A stretch of 42,700 bases of DNA from positions 1 to 42,700 of the forward strand of contig JAKQDQ010000051.1 in assembly GCA_029573725.1 (NCBI GenBank). The letters run 5' to 3'. Under the pieces are notes generated by a model, which was not told where the DNA came from, did no database searches, and saw nothing but the letters and a program-made list of their open reading frames with translations. Shown here piece after piece: positions 7,242 through 15,593 of this stretch (within the stretch, counting starts at the first letter, position 1; the number at the start of each line of letters is the position of its first letter). Source of the stretch: Verrucomicrobiota bacterium (lineage in GTDB: Bacteria; Verrucomicrobiota; Verrucomicrobiia; Limisphaerales; JADLHS01). Both the position numbers and the translations under genes were made by a program.

Positions 7242-8057
7242 TCAAGACGCGGGAATGTCGAATCCGTATTCCCGGCAAAACGCCTGAATCGGCGCGGCAA
7301 TTTCGACCGGTCGGCGGGTGAACGGATCGCGATAGGCGAGGCGGATCGCGCGCAGCCCAAGCTCCACGCCGATCTGCGGTCGCCCGTAAAGTTTGTCGCC
7401 AACACATGGCGTACCCGCTGTTGCCAGATGAATCCGGATCTGGTGCGTGCGACCGGTGACGGGGCGAGCTTCGACCAGGGTTTGCCGCAACGTGGGGGAT
7501 TGTCCGGGACGCAAATTTTTTGCGGGCGAGAATTTGCCGGGCCGGGTTGCAGCGTCCGCGGCTTGGCGGAATTGAGGTGGCGCGATGGTTTGCAACACCC
7601 GGAAATGGGTTTCAGCGGTTTTGCCGTGTCGCTCATCCACGCGCTGACGACCTGCGCGCCCAGGGTCCGGGCCGAGTTTTTTGGAGCAGGTCCATTCCAC
7701 TTGAGCGGGCACACCGGTCACCACCGCAAGATAGGTTTTTTCAATCCGACGATTTTCAAAGAGGACCGCAAAGGTTTTCACGGCGCCCGGGCTCTTGGCG
7801 AAGAGCAACAAACCCGTGGTTTCGGCATCCAGCCGATGCACGTAGCGCAGAAATTTCAGTCCGCGGGCGCGCGCCCAAAAATCTCCCGCCGCGATGGAAG
7901 ATACGAGGGCGGCTTGCAAATTGCGGTTGGTGCGTTGCCAGGAGAACGGCACAAGCATCCAGTGACGCGGTTTGTCAATGACCAGAACGGAACGGTCTTC
8001 GTAGAGAATCGGGATGGGCGGTTCTCCGGGGAGTTCGATGAAATCTGGCCTGGCCAC
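7242..8057 (-). CDS. RluA-family RNA pseudouridine synthase
   Basis: A 271-aa enzyme that isomerises uridine to pseudouridine in rRNA or tRNA. VLVIDKPRHWMLVP (25-38) is the family's substrate-site strand. HRLDAETTGLLLFAK contains the catalytic Asp (D77), and RPVTGRTHQIRIHLA is the conserved C-terminal motif. No S4 domain precedes it, so it resembles RluA/TruC/RluC-type proteins without the S4 module. The sequence does not decide the modified position. It is the first gene of the three-gene operon with SET and purN. The start MARPDFIELPGEPPIPILYED was chosen because it opens just before the family core. Confidence 0.9.
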   Translation of the reverse strand: MARPDFIELPGEPPIPILYEDRSVLVIDKPRHWMLVPFSWQRTNRNLQAALVSSIAAGDFWARARGLKFLRYVHRLDAETTGLLLFAKSPGAVKTFAVLFENRRIEKTYLAVVTGVPAQVEWTCSKKLGPDPGRAGRQRVDERHGKTAETHFRVLQTIAPPQFRQAADAATRPGKFSPAKNLRPGQSPTLRQTLVEARPVTGRTHQIRIHLATAGTPCVGDKLYGRPQIGVELGLRAIRLAYRDPFTRRPVEIAAPIQAFCREYGFDIPAS

Positions 8058-8116
8058 GCGCCAAGACTAACGCCAGCGGCCGGTGGCAAAAGCAAGCGCA
8101 ATCTCGCGGGGCGCGA

Positions 8117-8407
8117 TCATCCGGATGCGTAGTTCTGGACGGGAATGACCTCGCTGACGGTGATGGCCCGAATCAGCACCAAGTTGACGTGCTTCAAGCT
8201 TTTTTGCGCCGCGTACTCGACCGCTGCTGAGCCGGAACGAAACGTCAGCGCCGTCTCCGGCTGCGTGGTCCAGAGACCGGTCGCCGTCAAATAACGCCGG
8301 GTGGCGTTGTCCTGGAGGATGACCTTGGTGGCGTGGCGACTCAAAAACTCCGTGTCGCAGCTCGCCGCCGTCTGCGTTGCCAGGGATGTGCAGGTGCCGG
8401 GTTTCAT
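8117..8407 (-). CDS. Hypothetical protein, 96 aa
   Basis: A small soluble protein, start MKPGTCTSLATQTAASCDTE. The middle (ATKVILQDNATRRYLTATGLW) and C-terminus (KSLKHVNLVLIRAITVSEVIPVQ) read like a single alpha/beta domain. I recall similar short proteins in related genomes but no named family. There is no signal peptide, membrane segment or metal motif beyond two N-terminal cysteines. It ends about 60 bp upstream of the pseudouridine synthase start on the same strand, so co-transcription with that operon is possible. The overlapping minus-strand frame at 8067-8612 looks like its shadow. Confidence 0.6.
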   Translation of the reverse strand: MKPGTCTSLATQTAASCDTEFLSRHATKVILQDNATRRYLTATGLWTTQPETALTFRSGSAAVEYAAQKSLKHVNLVLIRAITVSEVIPVQNYASG

Positions 8408-8666
8408 GATGCGTTAAGGTGGCGGGATTCGCGGGTTTGCGCCATTCGGTGGCTTCCCGCAAAATCGGCTCCGTTCCCGGCTCACCGCGGGCCGGGGGTT
8501 TCACCGGGGCGTGTCGGCAATGCTCGCCATCCCGGCACACCACGTAGTCTGGAGAAGGGGGAGCTCCGCCGTCGTCCGCTGGCCAGTGTGGCGCGCAGGT
8601 GGAAACGTCCAAGGTTCCGCTGGAAAACCGGCCGGGGTTTTCTTATTCTTGCGGAGAGGAAATGAT

Positions 8667-9560
8667 ATGAACCGGAAACTTTCGCGTCGTTCCGCGTTGG
8701 GCCGGGTGGCGGCCGGCGCGGTGGTGGCGACCACGGCAAATCTGGCGGTCGCCGAGCCGCAGGCGGATCCCGCTGCAGTCCCCCGGCGGAAAGGCAATAT
8801 TCGCCACTCCGCCTGCAAGTGGTGTTACGGCAAATTGTCCACGGCGCAACTGGCGCGCGCCGGTCGGGAGCTGGGTTTGGTGGCGCTGGACCTGATTGAT
8901 CCGCCCGACTTTCCCGTCCTCAAAGAACACGGGCTGGTCTGCTCGATGGTCAACGGGCCGTCGGTGGAGGGTCTGGGCGGGATCACCCGGGCGTTTAACC
9001 GTCTGGAGCATCACGACAAATTGGTGCCGGCGTATGCGCAGCGCATCAAGGAGGCTGCGGACCACGGCTACGAACGGGTGATTTGCTTTTCGGGCAACCG
9101 CGACGGCTTGCCGGACGAGCAGGGACTGGAAAATTGCGCCATCGGGTTGCGGCGGTTGGTGGGAGTTGCGGAACGGCACCGCGTGACCCTGTGCATGGAA
9201 TTGTTGAACAGCAAGCGGGATCATCACGATTATCAATGCGACCACTCCGCCTGGGGCGTGGAACTGGTGAAGCGCGTGGGGTCCGAGCGGTTCAAATTGC
9301 TCTACGACATTTATCACATGCAAATCATGGAAGGCGACGTGTGCGCCACCATCCGGGAGCATCACGCGTACTTTGATCATTACCATACGGGCGGGGTGCC
9401 GGGACGGGCCGAGATTGATGACTCGCAGGAATTGTATTACCCGCGCATCATGCAGGCGATTCTCGCCACCGGGTTCAAGGGTTACGTGGCGCAGGAGTTC
9501 ATCCCGCGTCGCGACCCGTTGACGTCGCTGCGCCAGGCCATTCAGCTTTGTGACGTGTGA
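8667..9560 (+). CDS. Tat-exported TIM-barrel protein, hydroxypyruvate isomerase-like
   Basis: A 298-aa protein starting MNRKLSRRSALGRVAAGAVVATTA, preceded by a GGAGAGGAAAT ribosome site. The N-terminus is a twin-arginine signal (SRRSALGR plus hydrophobic stretch), so the protein is probably exported folded. The rest is an AP-endonuclease-2/xylose-isomerase-like barrel. Metal-site residues are visible in CMELLN (E), LLYDIYHMQ (D and H), HYHTGGVPGRAEID (H and R) and VAQEFIPR (E). YHMQIMEGD and VPGR are characteristic of the hydroxypyruvate isomerase (Hyi) group. The exported location argues for a sugar-acid or glycan-related isomerase/epimerase in place of cytosolic glyoxylate metabolism. The exact substrate is not known. 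Confidence 0.85.
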   Translation: MNRKLSRRSALGRVAAGAVVATTANLAVAEPQADPAAVPRRKGNIRHSACKWCYGKLSTAQLARAGRELGLVALDLIDPPDFPVLKEHGLVCSMVNGPSVEGLGGITRAFNRLEHHDKLVPAYAQRIKEAADHGYERVICFSGNRDGLPDEQGLENCAIGLRRLVGVAERHRVTLCMELLNSKRDHHDYQCDHSAWGVELVKRVGSERFKLLYDIYHMQIMEGDVCATIREHHAYFDHYHTGGVPGRAEIDDSQELYYPRIMQAILATGFKGYVAQEFIPRRDPLTSLRQAIQLCDV

Positions 9561-9647
9561 TCCGGGAGGCGCCGGAGATGACCTGGCGGCCCGTTGAAAA
9601 ATTCGATGGGCCTCGAATCCGTTTGTGATTAAGCTGCCGGTTACTGA

Positions 9648-10760
9648 ATGAAGGACTTTCCAGCCCCCCTAGACCTGACCCGGGTCAGAGTATTCCCCCT
9701 GGCCGAACGGCAAAGCTTGAATTCGATTGACCGGGCTTTCGTGGCGCCCGACTTCGTGGGTGAGCCGCCGACGCCCGAACTGGCGGCGGCCATCACGGCT
9801 TGCGGCGATCACCTGCGCGCGGCGCGCGCGCGCGGCGCCAGCGTGATGCTGATTTATGGCGCGCATTTGGTGAAGAATGGATTGGCCCGGGTGGTCAACG
9901 CACTGATCCAGCAGGGCTGGCTGACGCATCTGGCCACCAATGGGGCGGGGACGATTCATGATTGGGAGATGGCGTTTTTGGGGCGTTCCGAAGAGAGTGT
10001 GCGAAAGAATGTGGCCACGGGAACTTTCGGCACCTGGGATGAGACCAGTCGCTACATCCATCTGGCGTTGCTGGCCGGGGCGCTGCGCGGAGAGGGGTTC
10101 GGCCGGAGTTTGGGCCGGTTCATGCAGGAAGACGGCACGACCCTGCCGACCACGGACGAGTTGGCAGACGCGCTGCGTCGTGCGCCCGGCCATCCGTTGG
10201 CCCCGGCGCGGGCGGATTTGTTGCAGACCATGATCCGGCTGCAACTGCCGGCGGGCCGCCTGGAGGTGAAGCATCCGCACAAGGATGTTTCCATCGTCGC
10301 GCAAGCTTTTCAACACCGGGTGCCCCTCACCGTTCATCCGGGGATTGGTTACGACATCATCTCCAACCACCCCATCTTCAATGGCGCGGCGCTCGGGCGG
10401 GCGGGGCAGTGGGATTTTGCGCAGTTCGCGGCGGCGGTTGAGGGGCTGGATGGCGGAGTGGTGCTGAGTGTGGGTTCGGCGATCATGGGGCCGCAGGTAT
10501 TTGAAAAGAGCCTGAGTTGCGTCAACAATCTGCGGCTTCAGGCCGGGCGGCCGATTGTGAAAAACCTGGGCATTTACGTGGTGGATCTGCAGCCCGGCGG
10601 CGCCTGGGATTGGTCGCAGGGCGAGCCCACCAAGGCCAACCCCGCCTATTACTTGCGGTTCTGCAAGAGCTACGCGCGCATGGGCGGCACGATGAAATAT
10701 CTCGAATGTGACAACGTCATTTTCCTCACCCGGTTGAAACAGGCGCTCGGGGTCAATTAG
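9648..10760 (+). CDS. Conserved-type protein of unknown function, 370 aa
   Basis: I cannot name the family with confidence. MLIYGAHLVKNGLARVVNALIQQGWLTHLATNGAGTIHDWEMAFLG suggests a Rossmann-like fold. The GAH-(V/I)K-GL and ATNGAGTIHDWE blocks recall proteins loosely annotated as deoxyhypusine-synthase-like. Later features are FGTWDETSRYIHLALLAG, VPLTVHPGIGYDIISNHP and SVGSAIMGPQVFEKSLSCVNNLR. It has no signal peptide or membrane segment, so it is probably cytosolic. It lies 87 bp downstream of the Tat-exported isomerase-like gene on the same strand and might be co-transcribed. I infer a small-molecule enzyme only from fold-like patterns. Confidence 0.75.
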   Translation: MKDFPAPLDLTRVRVFPLAERQSLNSIDRAFVAPDFVGEPPTPELAAAITACGDHLRAARARGASVMLIYGAHLVKNGLARVVNALIQQGWLTHLATNGAGTIHDWEMAFLGRSEESVRKNVATGTFGTWDETSRYIHLALLAGALRGEGFGRSLGRFMQEDGTTLPTTDELADALRRAPGHPLAPARADLLQTMIRLQLPAGRLEVKHPHKDVSIVAQAFQHRVPLTVHPGIGYDIISNHPIFNGAALGRAGQWDFAQFAAAVEGLDGGVVLSVGSAIMGPQVFEKSLSCVNNLRLQAGRPIVKNLGIYVVDLQPGGAWDWSQGEPTKANPAYYLRFCKSYARMGGTMKYLECDNVIFLTRLKQALGVN

Positions 10761-11140
10761 ATTTTTTCGCGTCCGCCGTAACCGGCGTCCAGGTCGTGCC
10801 AGAATTCCACAGTTTCTTCATCCTCTTCCCAGCAGAGGAAAACCTCCTTGCCGCCGATGAGCGCGGGAAAATCCACCAGACCACGCTCCAAGTCCTTGAT
10901 GAGGATTCCCCGCCGCGCAAATTCGCCCAGGGTGGTCTGCAGGCCCGCCACCGCGCGGACCCATTGATTGACCAAATCCCCACCCAGATCATGACCCGGG
11001 CCTTGCAGCGAGGTCAGACGTTTGTCGTCGCGCTCGATTTGTTCCCGGAACCCCTTGAGTTGCGCCAGCCAGCCGCGCAGTTCCGGCAACATGGCGGTCG
11101 CTTCTTCCGGGGTGAAATGTTTTTGGAAGCGATAGTTCAT
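10757..11140 (-). CDS. DUF2203 family protein
   Basis: A 127-aa protein with the DUF2203 signature. It opens FTPEEATAMLPELRGWLAQL, has a helical middle, then GILIKDLERGLVDFPALI and VFLCWEEDEETVEFWHDLDAGYGGR. The closing WH-D-x-G-x-GR motif is diagnostic. Function is unknown; the C-terminal acidic and His residues could bind metal. Its start overlaps the stop of the TPR lipoprotein gene by ATGA (11137-11140), so the two are translationally coupled. The 3' end abuts the convergent 370-aa gene (stops overlap by 4 nt). Confidence 0.88.
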   Translation of the reverse strand: MNYRFQKHFTPEEATAMLPELRGWLAQLKGFREQIERDDKRLTSLQGPGHDLGGDLVNQWVRAVAGLQTTLGEFARRGILIKDLERGLVDFPALIGGKEVFLCWEEDEETVEFWHDLDAGYGGREKI

Positions 11141-12798
11141 GGTGGGGAAACGGATTTTAACTTGTCCAAAATGCTCTCGTTTGGCGCCAGTTCCACCGAT
11201 CTGGACCAGGCTTCGCGCGCCGATTGCATTTCTCCCAGGGCGGCATAAATGTCACCGAGGTGATCGTACAGGATCGGGTCCGGCGGCTCTGATTTGGCGA
11301 TGGCGGCCTGCAGAAAAGGCAGCGCGCCCCTGGCATCGCCCTGTTTGAACAGCACCCAGCCCATGCTGTCGAGAAACGCGCCGTTGTCGGGTTCCAGCCG
11401 GAGGGCGCGTTCAATCAGGGTCCGCGCGCGCTTCAGGTTTTCGCCGTGCTCTGCCCACATGTAGCCGAGGTAGTTCAAGACTTCGGCATTGTCGGGAGCG
11501 AGCGCCAGGGACTTTTCCAGCGAGCGGGCGGCGGCGCGGCGGTTGCCGGTGCGTTCTTGGGCCGCGCCGAGCTGGAAATAAAAGCTGGCGGTGAGCCGGT
11601 TCGTTTCGTCCGCCTGGCCCAGGGTCGCCGCGCGTTCAAAGTGTTCGAGCGCCTGTGCATATTTCTGCTGCTCGTGATAGGCCAGTCCGGTGAGGTATTC
11701 GAGCGTGAAACTGTCCGGGTTGCGCTGGCGCTGCGCCTGCAAGGCCTGCAGCGCGATCTCCGTCTGACCGGCGGCGAGCCGGGCCAGCACCAGGTCAAAC
11801 TGCGCCGTCTCAAATTCCGGATTGATCTGCAAGGCGAGTTGGAACTGCCGGATGGCATCCGTCCAGCGCTTTTGTTCCATCGCCAGGCGGCCCAGCAGAT
11901 ATTGTGCGCCGGCGTTGGCCGGATTGTCCCGGATGAGGGCGTTCAATTGCTCCAGGGCCGGCTCGTAATCCCGGTTGCGCAGGTAAATTTCCGTGAGCTT
12001 GGTGCGCAAGAGATCACGCAGGGGCGCGGTGGGAGTGGTGTGATCCAGCGCGGCCTGGTACAAACGCGCGGCAGCGGCGGAATCACCCAGTTGATTGAAC
12101 CCGTCCGCCAGTTGGATCTGCTGCAACGCGGACAGGGTGCCGGCGGTGTTCACCTGTTGCAACAGGGTCAGTGCCTGCGCGCGCGCCGCGTCGCGCCGTT
12201 GGGGGGAACGTTCACCATAGTCCAGATACAAGGTCGCCAGGCTCAACTGGTACTCGGGAGCGGGTTCAGGTTGGGCTCCGGCTTCACCCAGCACGCGCCA
12301 CGCCTTTCCCAGCTGCCCGATTTGCACATAATTCAAATACAGATTATTCCAGGCAGGAAAGAACCGGGGCTGGCGGCGCACCGCCGCGCGGTTGGCGGCG
12401 ATGGCTTTTCCGGATTCGCCGAGCTGGGAGCAGACGAAACCCAGTTGCAGGTAAAGCTCGGTTGCGGCATCGGGCAATTGTGTCGCCCAGCCCAGCACCT
12501 CCTGTGCTTGTTGAAACCGGCGCTGTTCGATCAACCGTTTGGCCACCTCGGCCAGCAGTCCGGCATCGGTGCGATCCAGTTTGGCGGCCCGATAAAACTC
12601 ATCACTGGCCGCCGCGGGATCGTCATTCAACGCCAGGAGGATGCCCGAGGAATAATGGGCGAAGGCGGCGGCGCGGTCGTTTAGTCCGGTTTCGGAGTCT
12701 GGGCGTGATTCAGCGGCTGGATGCGGGGTGCGACAGCCGAGCGGACCAAGCAGCAGACCCAGCCCGGCTCCGGCAATGAGGACGATGGAATGCTTCAT
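11137..12798 (-). CDS. TPR-repeat lipoprotein
   Basis: A 553-aa protein starting MKHSIVLIAGAGLGLLLGPLGC. This is a lipoprotein-type signal with a P-L-G-C lipobox, so it is likely anchored at the outer or inner membrane facing the periplasm. The rest is an almost continuous tetratricopeptide array. Examples are NAGAQYLLGRLAMEQKRWTDAI, FQLALQINPEFETAQFDLVLA, LEKSLALAPDNAEVLNYLGYM and LIERALRLEPDNGAFLDSMGWV. Such proteins scaffold envelope complexes. The last repeats (LNYLGYMWAE, DSMGWVLFKQGD) are frequent in outer-membrane-associated TPR proteins. No partner is identified; it is coupled to the DUF2203 gene. Confidence 0.88.
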   Translation of the reverse strand: MKHSIVLIAGAGLGLLLGPLGCRTPHPAAESRPDSETGLNDRAAAFAHYSSGILLALNDDPAAASDEFYRAAKLDRTDAGLLAEVAKRLIEQRRFQQAQEVLGWATQLPDAATELYLQLGFVCSQLGESGKAIAANRAAVRRQPRFFPAWNNLYLNYVQIGQLGKAWRVLGEAGAQPEPAPEYQLSLATLYLDYGERSPQRRDAARAQALTLLQQVNTAGTLSALQQIQLADGFNQLGDSAAAARLYQAALDHTTPTAPLRDLLRTKLTEIYLRNRDYEPALEQLNALIRDNPANAGAQYLLGRLAMEQKRWTDAIRQFQLALQINPEFETAQFDLVLARLAAGQTEIALQALQAQRQRNPDSFTLEYLTGLAYHEQQKYAQALEHFERAATLGQADETNRLTASFYFQLGAAQERTGNRRAAARSLEKSLALAPDNAEVLNYLGYMWAEHGENLKRARTLIERALRLEPDNGAFLDSMGWVLFKQGDARGALPFLQAAIAKSEPPDPILYDHLGDIYAALGEMQSAREAWSRSVELAPNESILDKLKSVSPP

Positions 12799-12876
12799 GC
12801 CCGGTACACAAAAGCACGCGCGGCGACGCGGAATTTTCCGGCCGCCGGCGTGGTGGTAAAGAATCGAACCGCGCGG

Positions 12877-12978
12877 CTATTTCTGCCAAGTGCGCTTCTT
12901 ATGACGATTCAAGCGCAGCTTCTTGCGCCGTTTATGTTTGTTGATCTTCGCCTTACGGCGTTTTTTCAGAGAACCCAT
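12877..12978 (-). CDS. bS22/AURKAIP1-COX24-like very small basic ribosomal-type protein
   Basis: A 33-aa protein starting MGSLKKRRKAKINKHKRRKK and ending in RHKKRTWQK; about half the residues are Lys or Arg. The MGS(x)KKRRK opening and KHKRRKK run match the AURKAIP1/COX24-domain family. That family includes small ribosomal proteins such as mycobacterial bS22 and binds the small subunit near the decoding region. It is easily missed because of its length. The longer upstream frame lacks similarity to anything and was rejected. Confidence 0.75.
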   Translation of the reverse strand: MGSLKKRRKAKINKHKRRKKLRLNRHKKRTWQK

Positions 12979-13055
12979 AGGGTGCGGCAGTAATACTGCA
13001 ATCCGGACGCCAAGCCAATCTGAAACTTTGACCGGGCCTGACGCAGCCGGTTGGT

Positions 13056-13229
13056 TCACTCGGTCGTGATCCAGGTAAAATGGCTGCGTCCGGCCGGGAA
13101 CGGCAGTTTGCTCCCCGGCACTTTCACCGGCGCTTTCCCGGCAGGTGCGGGTGCAGGGCAATCCGGCAACAGCGGCAGTGCCTGCCGTTGTTTGAATGCG
13201 GGATTGATTTTCTTCGTGTTGTGCTTCAT
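13056..13229 (-). CDS. Possible small protein of unknown function, 57 aa
   Basis: An ORF starting MKHNTKKINPAFKQRQALPLL and continuing through a Pro/Ala/Lys-rich stretch to SHFTWITTE. It lies about 80 bp upstream of the bS22-like gene on the same strand. There is no recognisable domain and no clear ribosome-binding site. It is included because no other gene covers the interval, but it could be a chance ORF. Confidence 0.3.
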   Translation of the reverse strand: MKHNTKKINPAFKQRQALPLLPDCPAPAPAGKAPVKVPGSKLPFPAGRSHFTWITTE

Positions 13230-13590
13230 GAATTCGACGTCCCAACCAGAGCAACCTCCTGGCGCACAGGCCACAGGTTGGGACGGCGGCAGTCGCGGAA
13301 AATTCAAAACCAGCCGCTGCTGTCCGTTGTTTTAAGTTCTCCTGTTGAATTTCATGTCCCAACTTTATGCAAACTCCGGAGTTCCCGGGAGCATCGGTTT
13401 GGGGCCGCGGTCGCGCATGGCGGGAAGGCTGTTCAAGCAAAGGACAATCGCCTGAAGATCCGTACCCGCAGGCGTGCCGAGTCGGCCCGGGTTTGGGGCG
13501 GCACCCCGTTCAGCTGGCCGGGGGTCTGGCGCCATAGACGTTGCGTTGCGGCCGGATTCAGTGATAGATTCCGTGTCATTTCAGGCCAGC
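13230..13590. other. Intergenic region upstream of the hydrolase gene pair
   Basis: About 360 bases without a supported gene. Open frames on both strands lack motifs. No strong hairpin with a T-tract was found. It presumably holds divergent promoters for the small minus-strand genes and the plus-strand hydrolase unit. Confidence 0.4.
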
Positions 13591-13779
13591 ATGAGGAATA
13601 ACCGCAGCGCCCCCGATGATTGGCACGTACGGCCCGATGCCGCCACTCCCGGCAACAGTGAGTCCACGGTGAAAAATCATCTGCTCGAAATCTTCCCGCA
13701 ACTCGGTGTGGAAACCCGCGGCGCGGCCGGCATGCGGGTGCTGGAAGCGCCCGGCGCATCCCCCGCCGCACCCCGGTGA
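13591..13779 (+). CDS. Possible small ORF coupled to the hydrolase gene, 62 aa
   Basis: The frame from MRNNRSAPDDWHVRPDAA stops at TGA 13777-13779, which overlaps the hydrolase ATG (13779-13781) as TGATG. Termination-reinitiation coupling is therefore plausible. The peptide is polar and contains HLLEIFPQLGVETRG; no family is recognised. It could be a leader or small real protein. No strong ribosome site precedes it. Confidence 0.35.
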   Translation: MRNNRSAPDDWHVRPDAATPGNSESTVKNHLLEIFPQLGVETRGAAGMRVLEAPGASPAAPR

Positions 13780-14546
13780 TGCAGTTGAATTATCAAGTTC
13801 TGGGACAGGGGCCGCCCCTGTTGGTTCTGCACGGTTTGCTCGGCTCCCTGGATAATTGGAAACCTTACGCCCGGGCGGTTGCGGACCGTTTTCAAGTATT
13901 CCTTTTGGACATGCGCAACCACGGTCGTTCGCCCCACGCCGACGCCTGCAACTACGACGTCATGGCCGGGGACATTTCGGAGTTTGTCAATGACCACGGC
14001 TTGGGCAGGGTGCATTTGCTGGGGCATTCGATGGGCGGAAAGGTCGCCATGCGTTTTGCCCAATGCCATCCTTCGCAACTGTGGAAACTGGTCGTGGCTG
14101 ACATGGGGATACGGGAAAATCCGCCGCGTCAGGCGGAGCTTTTGTCCGCCATGCGCGCCCTGGATTTGCGAGGGCTGCAGCAGCGCACCGAAGCCGAAGC
14201 CGCCTTGTTGCCGGCGGCGCCGGACCAAAGGTTGCGACAGTTTTTGATGAAAAACATCGGGCGTGATTCTCACGGGCGCATGTATTGGAAGTGCAATCTT
14301 GAGAGTCTTTGGGCGAATTACCGGCACCTTTTGGCCGCATTGCCGGCAGCACCGCCGGTGGTCCGCCCCACGCTGTTTGTCCGCGGGGAGCGTTCGGATT
14401 ACGTCCGGGATGTGGATCTGCCCGCATTGCGCCAGGCGTTTCCGCTCGCCACCGTCGAAACGATTGCGGGTGCGGGGCACTGGCTGCACGTGGAGGCGCC
14501 GGCGGAATTTCTGCGGCGCACCTTGAAGTTTCTCGGTGAGGATTGA
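13779..14546 (+). CDS. Alpha/beta hydrolase, YbfF/ABHD11-like esterase
   Basis: A 255-aa hydrolase, start MQLNYQVLGQGPPLLVLHGLLGS. LHGLLGSLDNW carries the oxyanion-hole HG motif. LLDMRNHGRSPH is characteristic of the YbfF group. The nucleophile Ser is in LLGHSMGGKVAMRFA, and the catalytic His is probably in GAGHWLHVEAP. The likely acid is the Asp in FVRGERSDYV. YbfF-type enzymes are soluble thioesterases/esterases acting on acyl substrates. Length is normal. The GTG three bases upstream is possible, but the ATG fits the family N-terminus better. Confidence 0.9.
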   Translation: MQLNYQVLGQGPPLLVLHGLLGSLDNWKPYARAVADRFQVFLLDMRNHGRSPHADACNYDVMAGDISEFVNDHGLGRVHLLGHSMGGKVAMRFAQCHPSQLWKLVVADMGIRENPPRQAELLSAMRALDLRGLQQRTEAEAALLPAAPDQRLRQFLMKNIGRDSHGRMYWKCNLESLWANYRHLLAALPAAPPVVRPTLFVRGERSDYVRDVDLPALRQAFPLATVETIAGAGHWLHVEAPAEFLRRTLKFLGED

Positions 14547-14607
14547 AGCGACGCGCCCAAGGCCGGGGACGCGAACGAAACGCTCCAAAAATTTCCGCGG
14601 GGCGAAT

Positions 14608-14624
14608 AAAAAGCTTTGCTTTTT
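14608..14624. terminator. Weak A/T hairpin after the hydrolase
   Basis: AAAAAGC and GCTTTTT form a perfect 7-bp palindrome around TTT, about 60 nt downstream of the hydrolase stop. The stem is A-T rich and followed by CCGG, so it is a weak candidate terminator between the hydrolase and the tol operon. Confidence 0.3.
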
Positions 14625-14729
14625 CCGGACCCGCCCGGCCACACTGACGGCCGTTGTTTTTGTTTGTTGCAGCCCGGTGCTTGCACGGTGGTCGGTTCCT
14701 CACGACGAGTTAAAGCACGCGGACTTTTT

Positions 14730-15464
14730 ATGACTGTACCAATATTGTTAGCGGCGGTGGGAACGCCCCGCCCCCCGACGGTTCCTGGAGGATTCAGCAT
14801 TTGGAAGCAGGCCACGCCGGAAGCGCAGGTCATCATCGTCATTTTGATTTTTTTCTCGATTGCGGCCTGGACGGTGATGGCGTTCAAGACCGTGCAAATG
14901 CGGCGCGCCCGCAAGTTGAACCTGTATTTTCAGGCGGAATTCAAACAGCAGAAATCCGTGCTGGAAATGTTTGACCGGCGGATCCAGGCGGAGGGTTGCC
15001 CGCTCTTCGCCGTCTATCAAGCGGGCAGCATTGCCCTGGACACGCGCCTGAAGGGGAGCGCCGAGGCGGCGCGCAAAAGCTCGGTTTCGTTGAAAAGCAT
15101 GGAACACGTCAAACGCCTGATTGAAAACGCGGTGGCCCAGGAATCGTTGAAGCTCGAGTCCGGTTTGATCTTGCTGGCGATTGCGGTGAGCGGCGCCCCG
15201 TTCCTGGGATTGCTGGGCACGGTCTGGGGCGTGATGGACACGTTCGCCGGCATTGCGCGCGCGGGCAGCGCTTCGATGTCGGCCATGGCCCCCGGTGTGG
15301 CCGCCGCCCTGGTCACCACCGTGGCGGGACTGTTGGTGGCCATTCCCTCCATGTTCGGCTATAACTGGCTGGTTCACAACCTGCGCGTGCGCAGCGTGGA
15401 ATTGGATAATTTTGCACAGGAACTGGTTTCCAAAATGGAGACCGAATATCTGCAGGATGAATGA
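14730..15464 (+). CDS. tolQ: TolQ/ExbB/MotA-type proton channel protein
   Basis: A 244-aa inner-membrane protein, start MTVPILLAAVGTPRPP. It has three membrane segments: about 28-50 (VIIVILIFFSIAAWTVMAF), 149-171 (GLILLAIAVSGAPFLGLLGTVWG) and 188-212 (VAAALVTTVAGLLVAIPSMFG). The GLLGTVWGVMDTF block is the TolQ/ExbB signature. With TolR it forms the proton-driven stator that energises TolA. The order tolQ-tolR-TolA/TonB-like-tolB-pal assigns it to the Tol system over ExbB. The upstream in-frame extension has no signal or motif and was rejected. The stop is 129 nt before the tolR start. Confidence 0.92.
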   Translation: MTVPILLAAVGTPRPPTVPGGFSIWKQATPEAQVIIVILIFFSIAAWTVMAFKTVQMRRARKLNLYFQAEFKQQKSVLEMFDRRIQAEGCPLFAVYQAGSIALDTRLKGSAEAARKSSVSLKSMEHVKRLIENAVAQESLKLESGLILLAIAVSGAPFLGLLGTVWGVMDTFAGIARAGSASMSAMAPGVAAALVTTVAGLLVAIPSMFGYNWLVHNLRVRSVELDNFAQELVSKMETEYLQDE

Positions 15465-15593
15465 ACGGAATTTTCCTGAATCGATGGCCGAGACCGGTCG
15501 TCCGTGCCTGGGGGCACGGCGGGGTGGAGACGACGGGAAGCGCGGGCGCAGCCCGGCGCGGGCCCGGAATGCAATGGATGCCCGGATAATGAG

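Noticed and set aside
11446..12684. Plus-strand open frame of 412 aa opposite the TPR lipoprotein
   Set aside because: Antisense shadow of the TPR gene with no motif.
12855..12880. AATCGAACC-like piece resembling a tRNA T arm
   Set aside because: No matching acceptor, D or anticodon stems; it lies at the end of the small ribosomal-protein gene.
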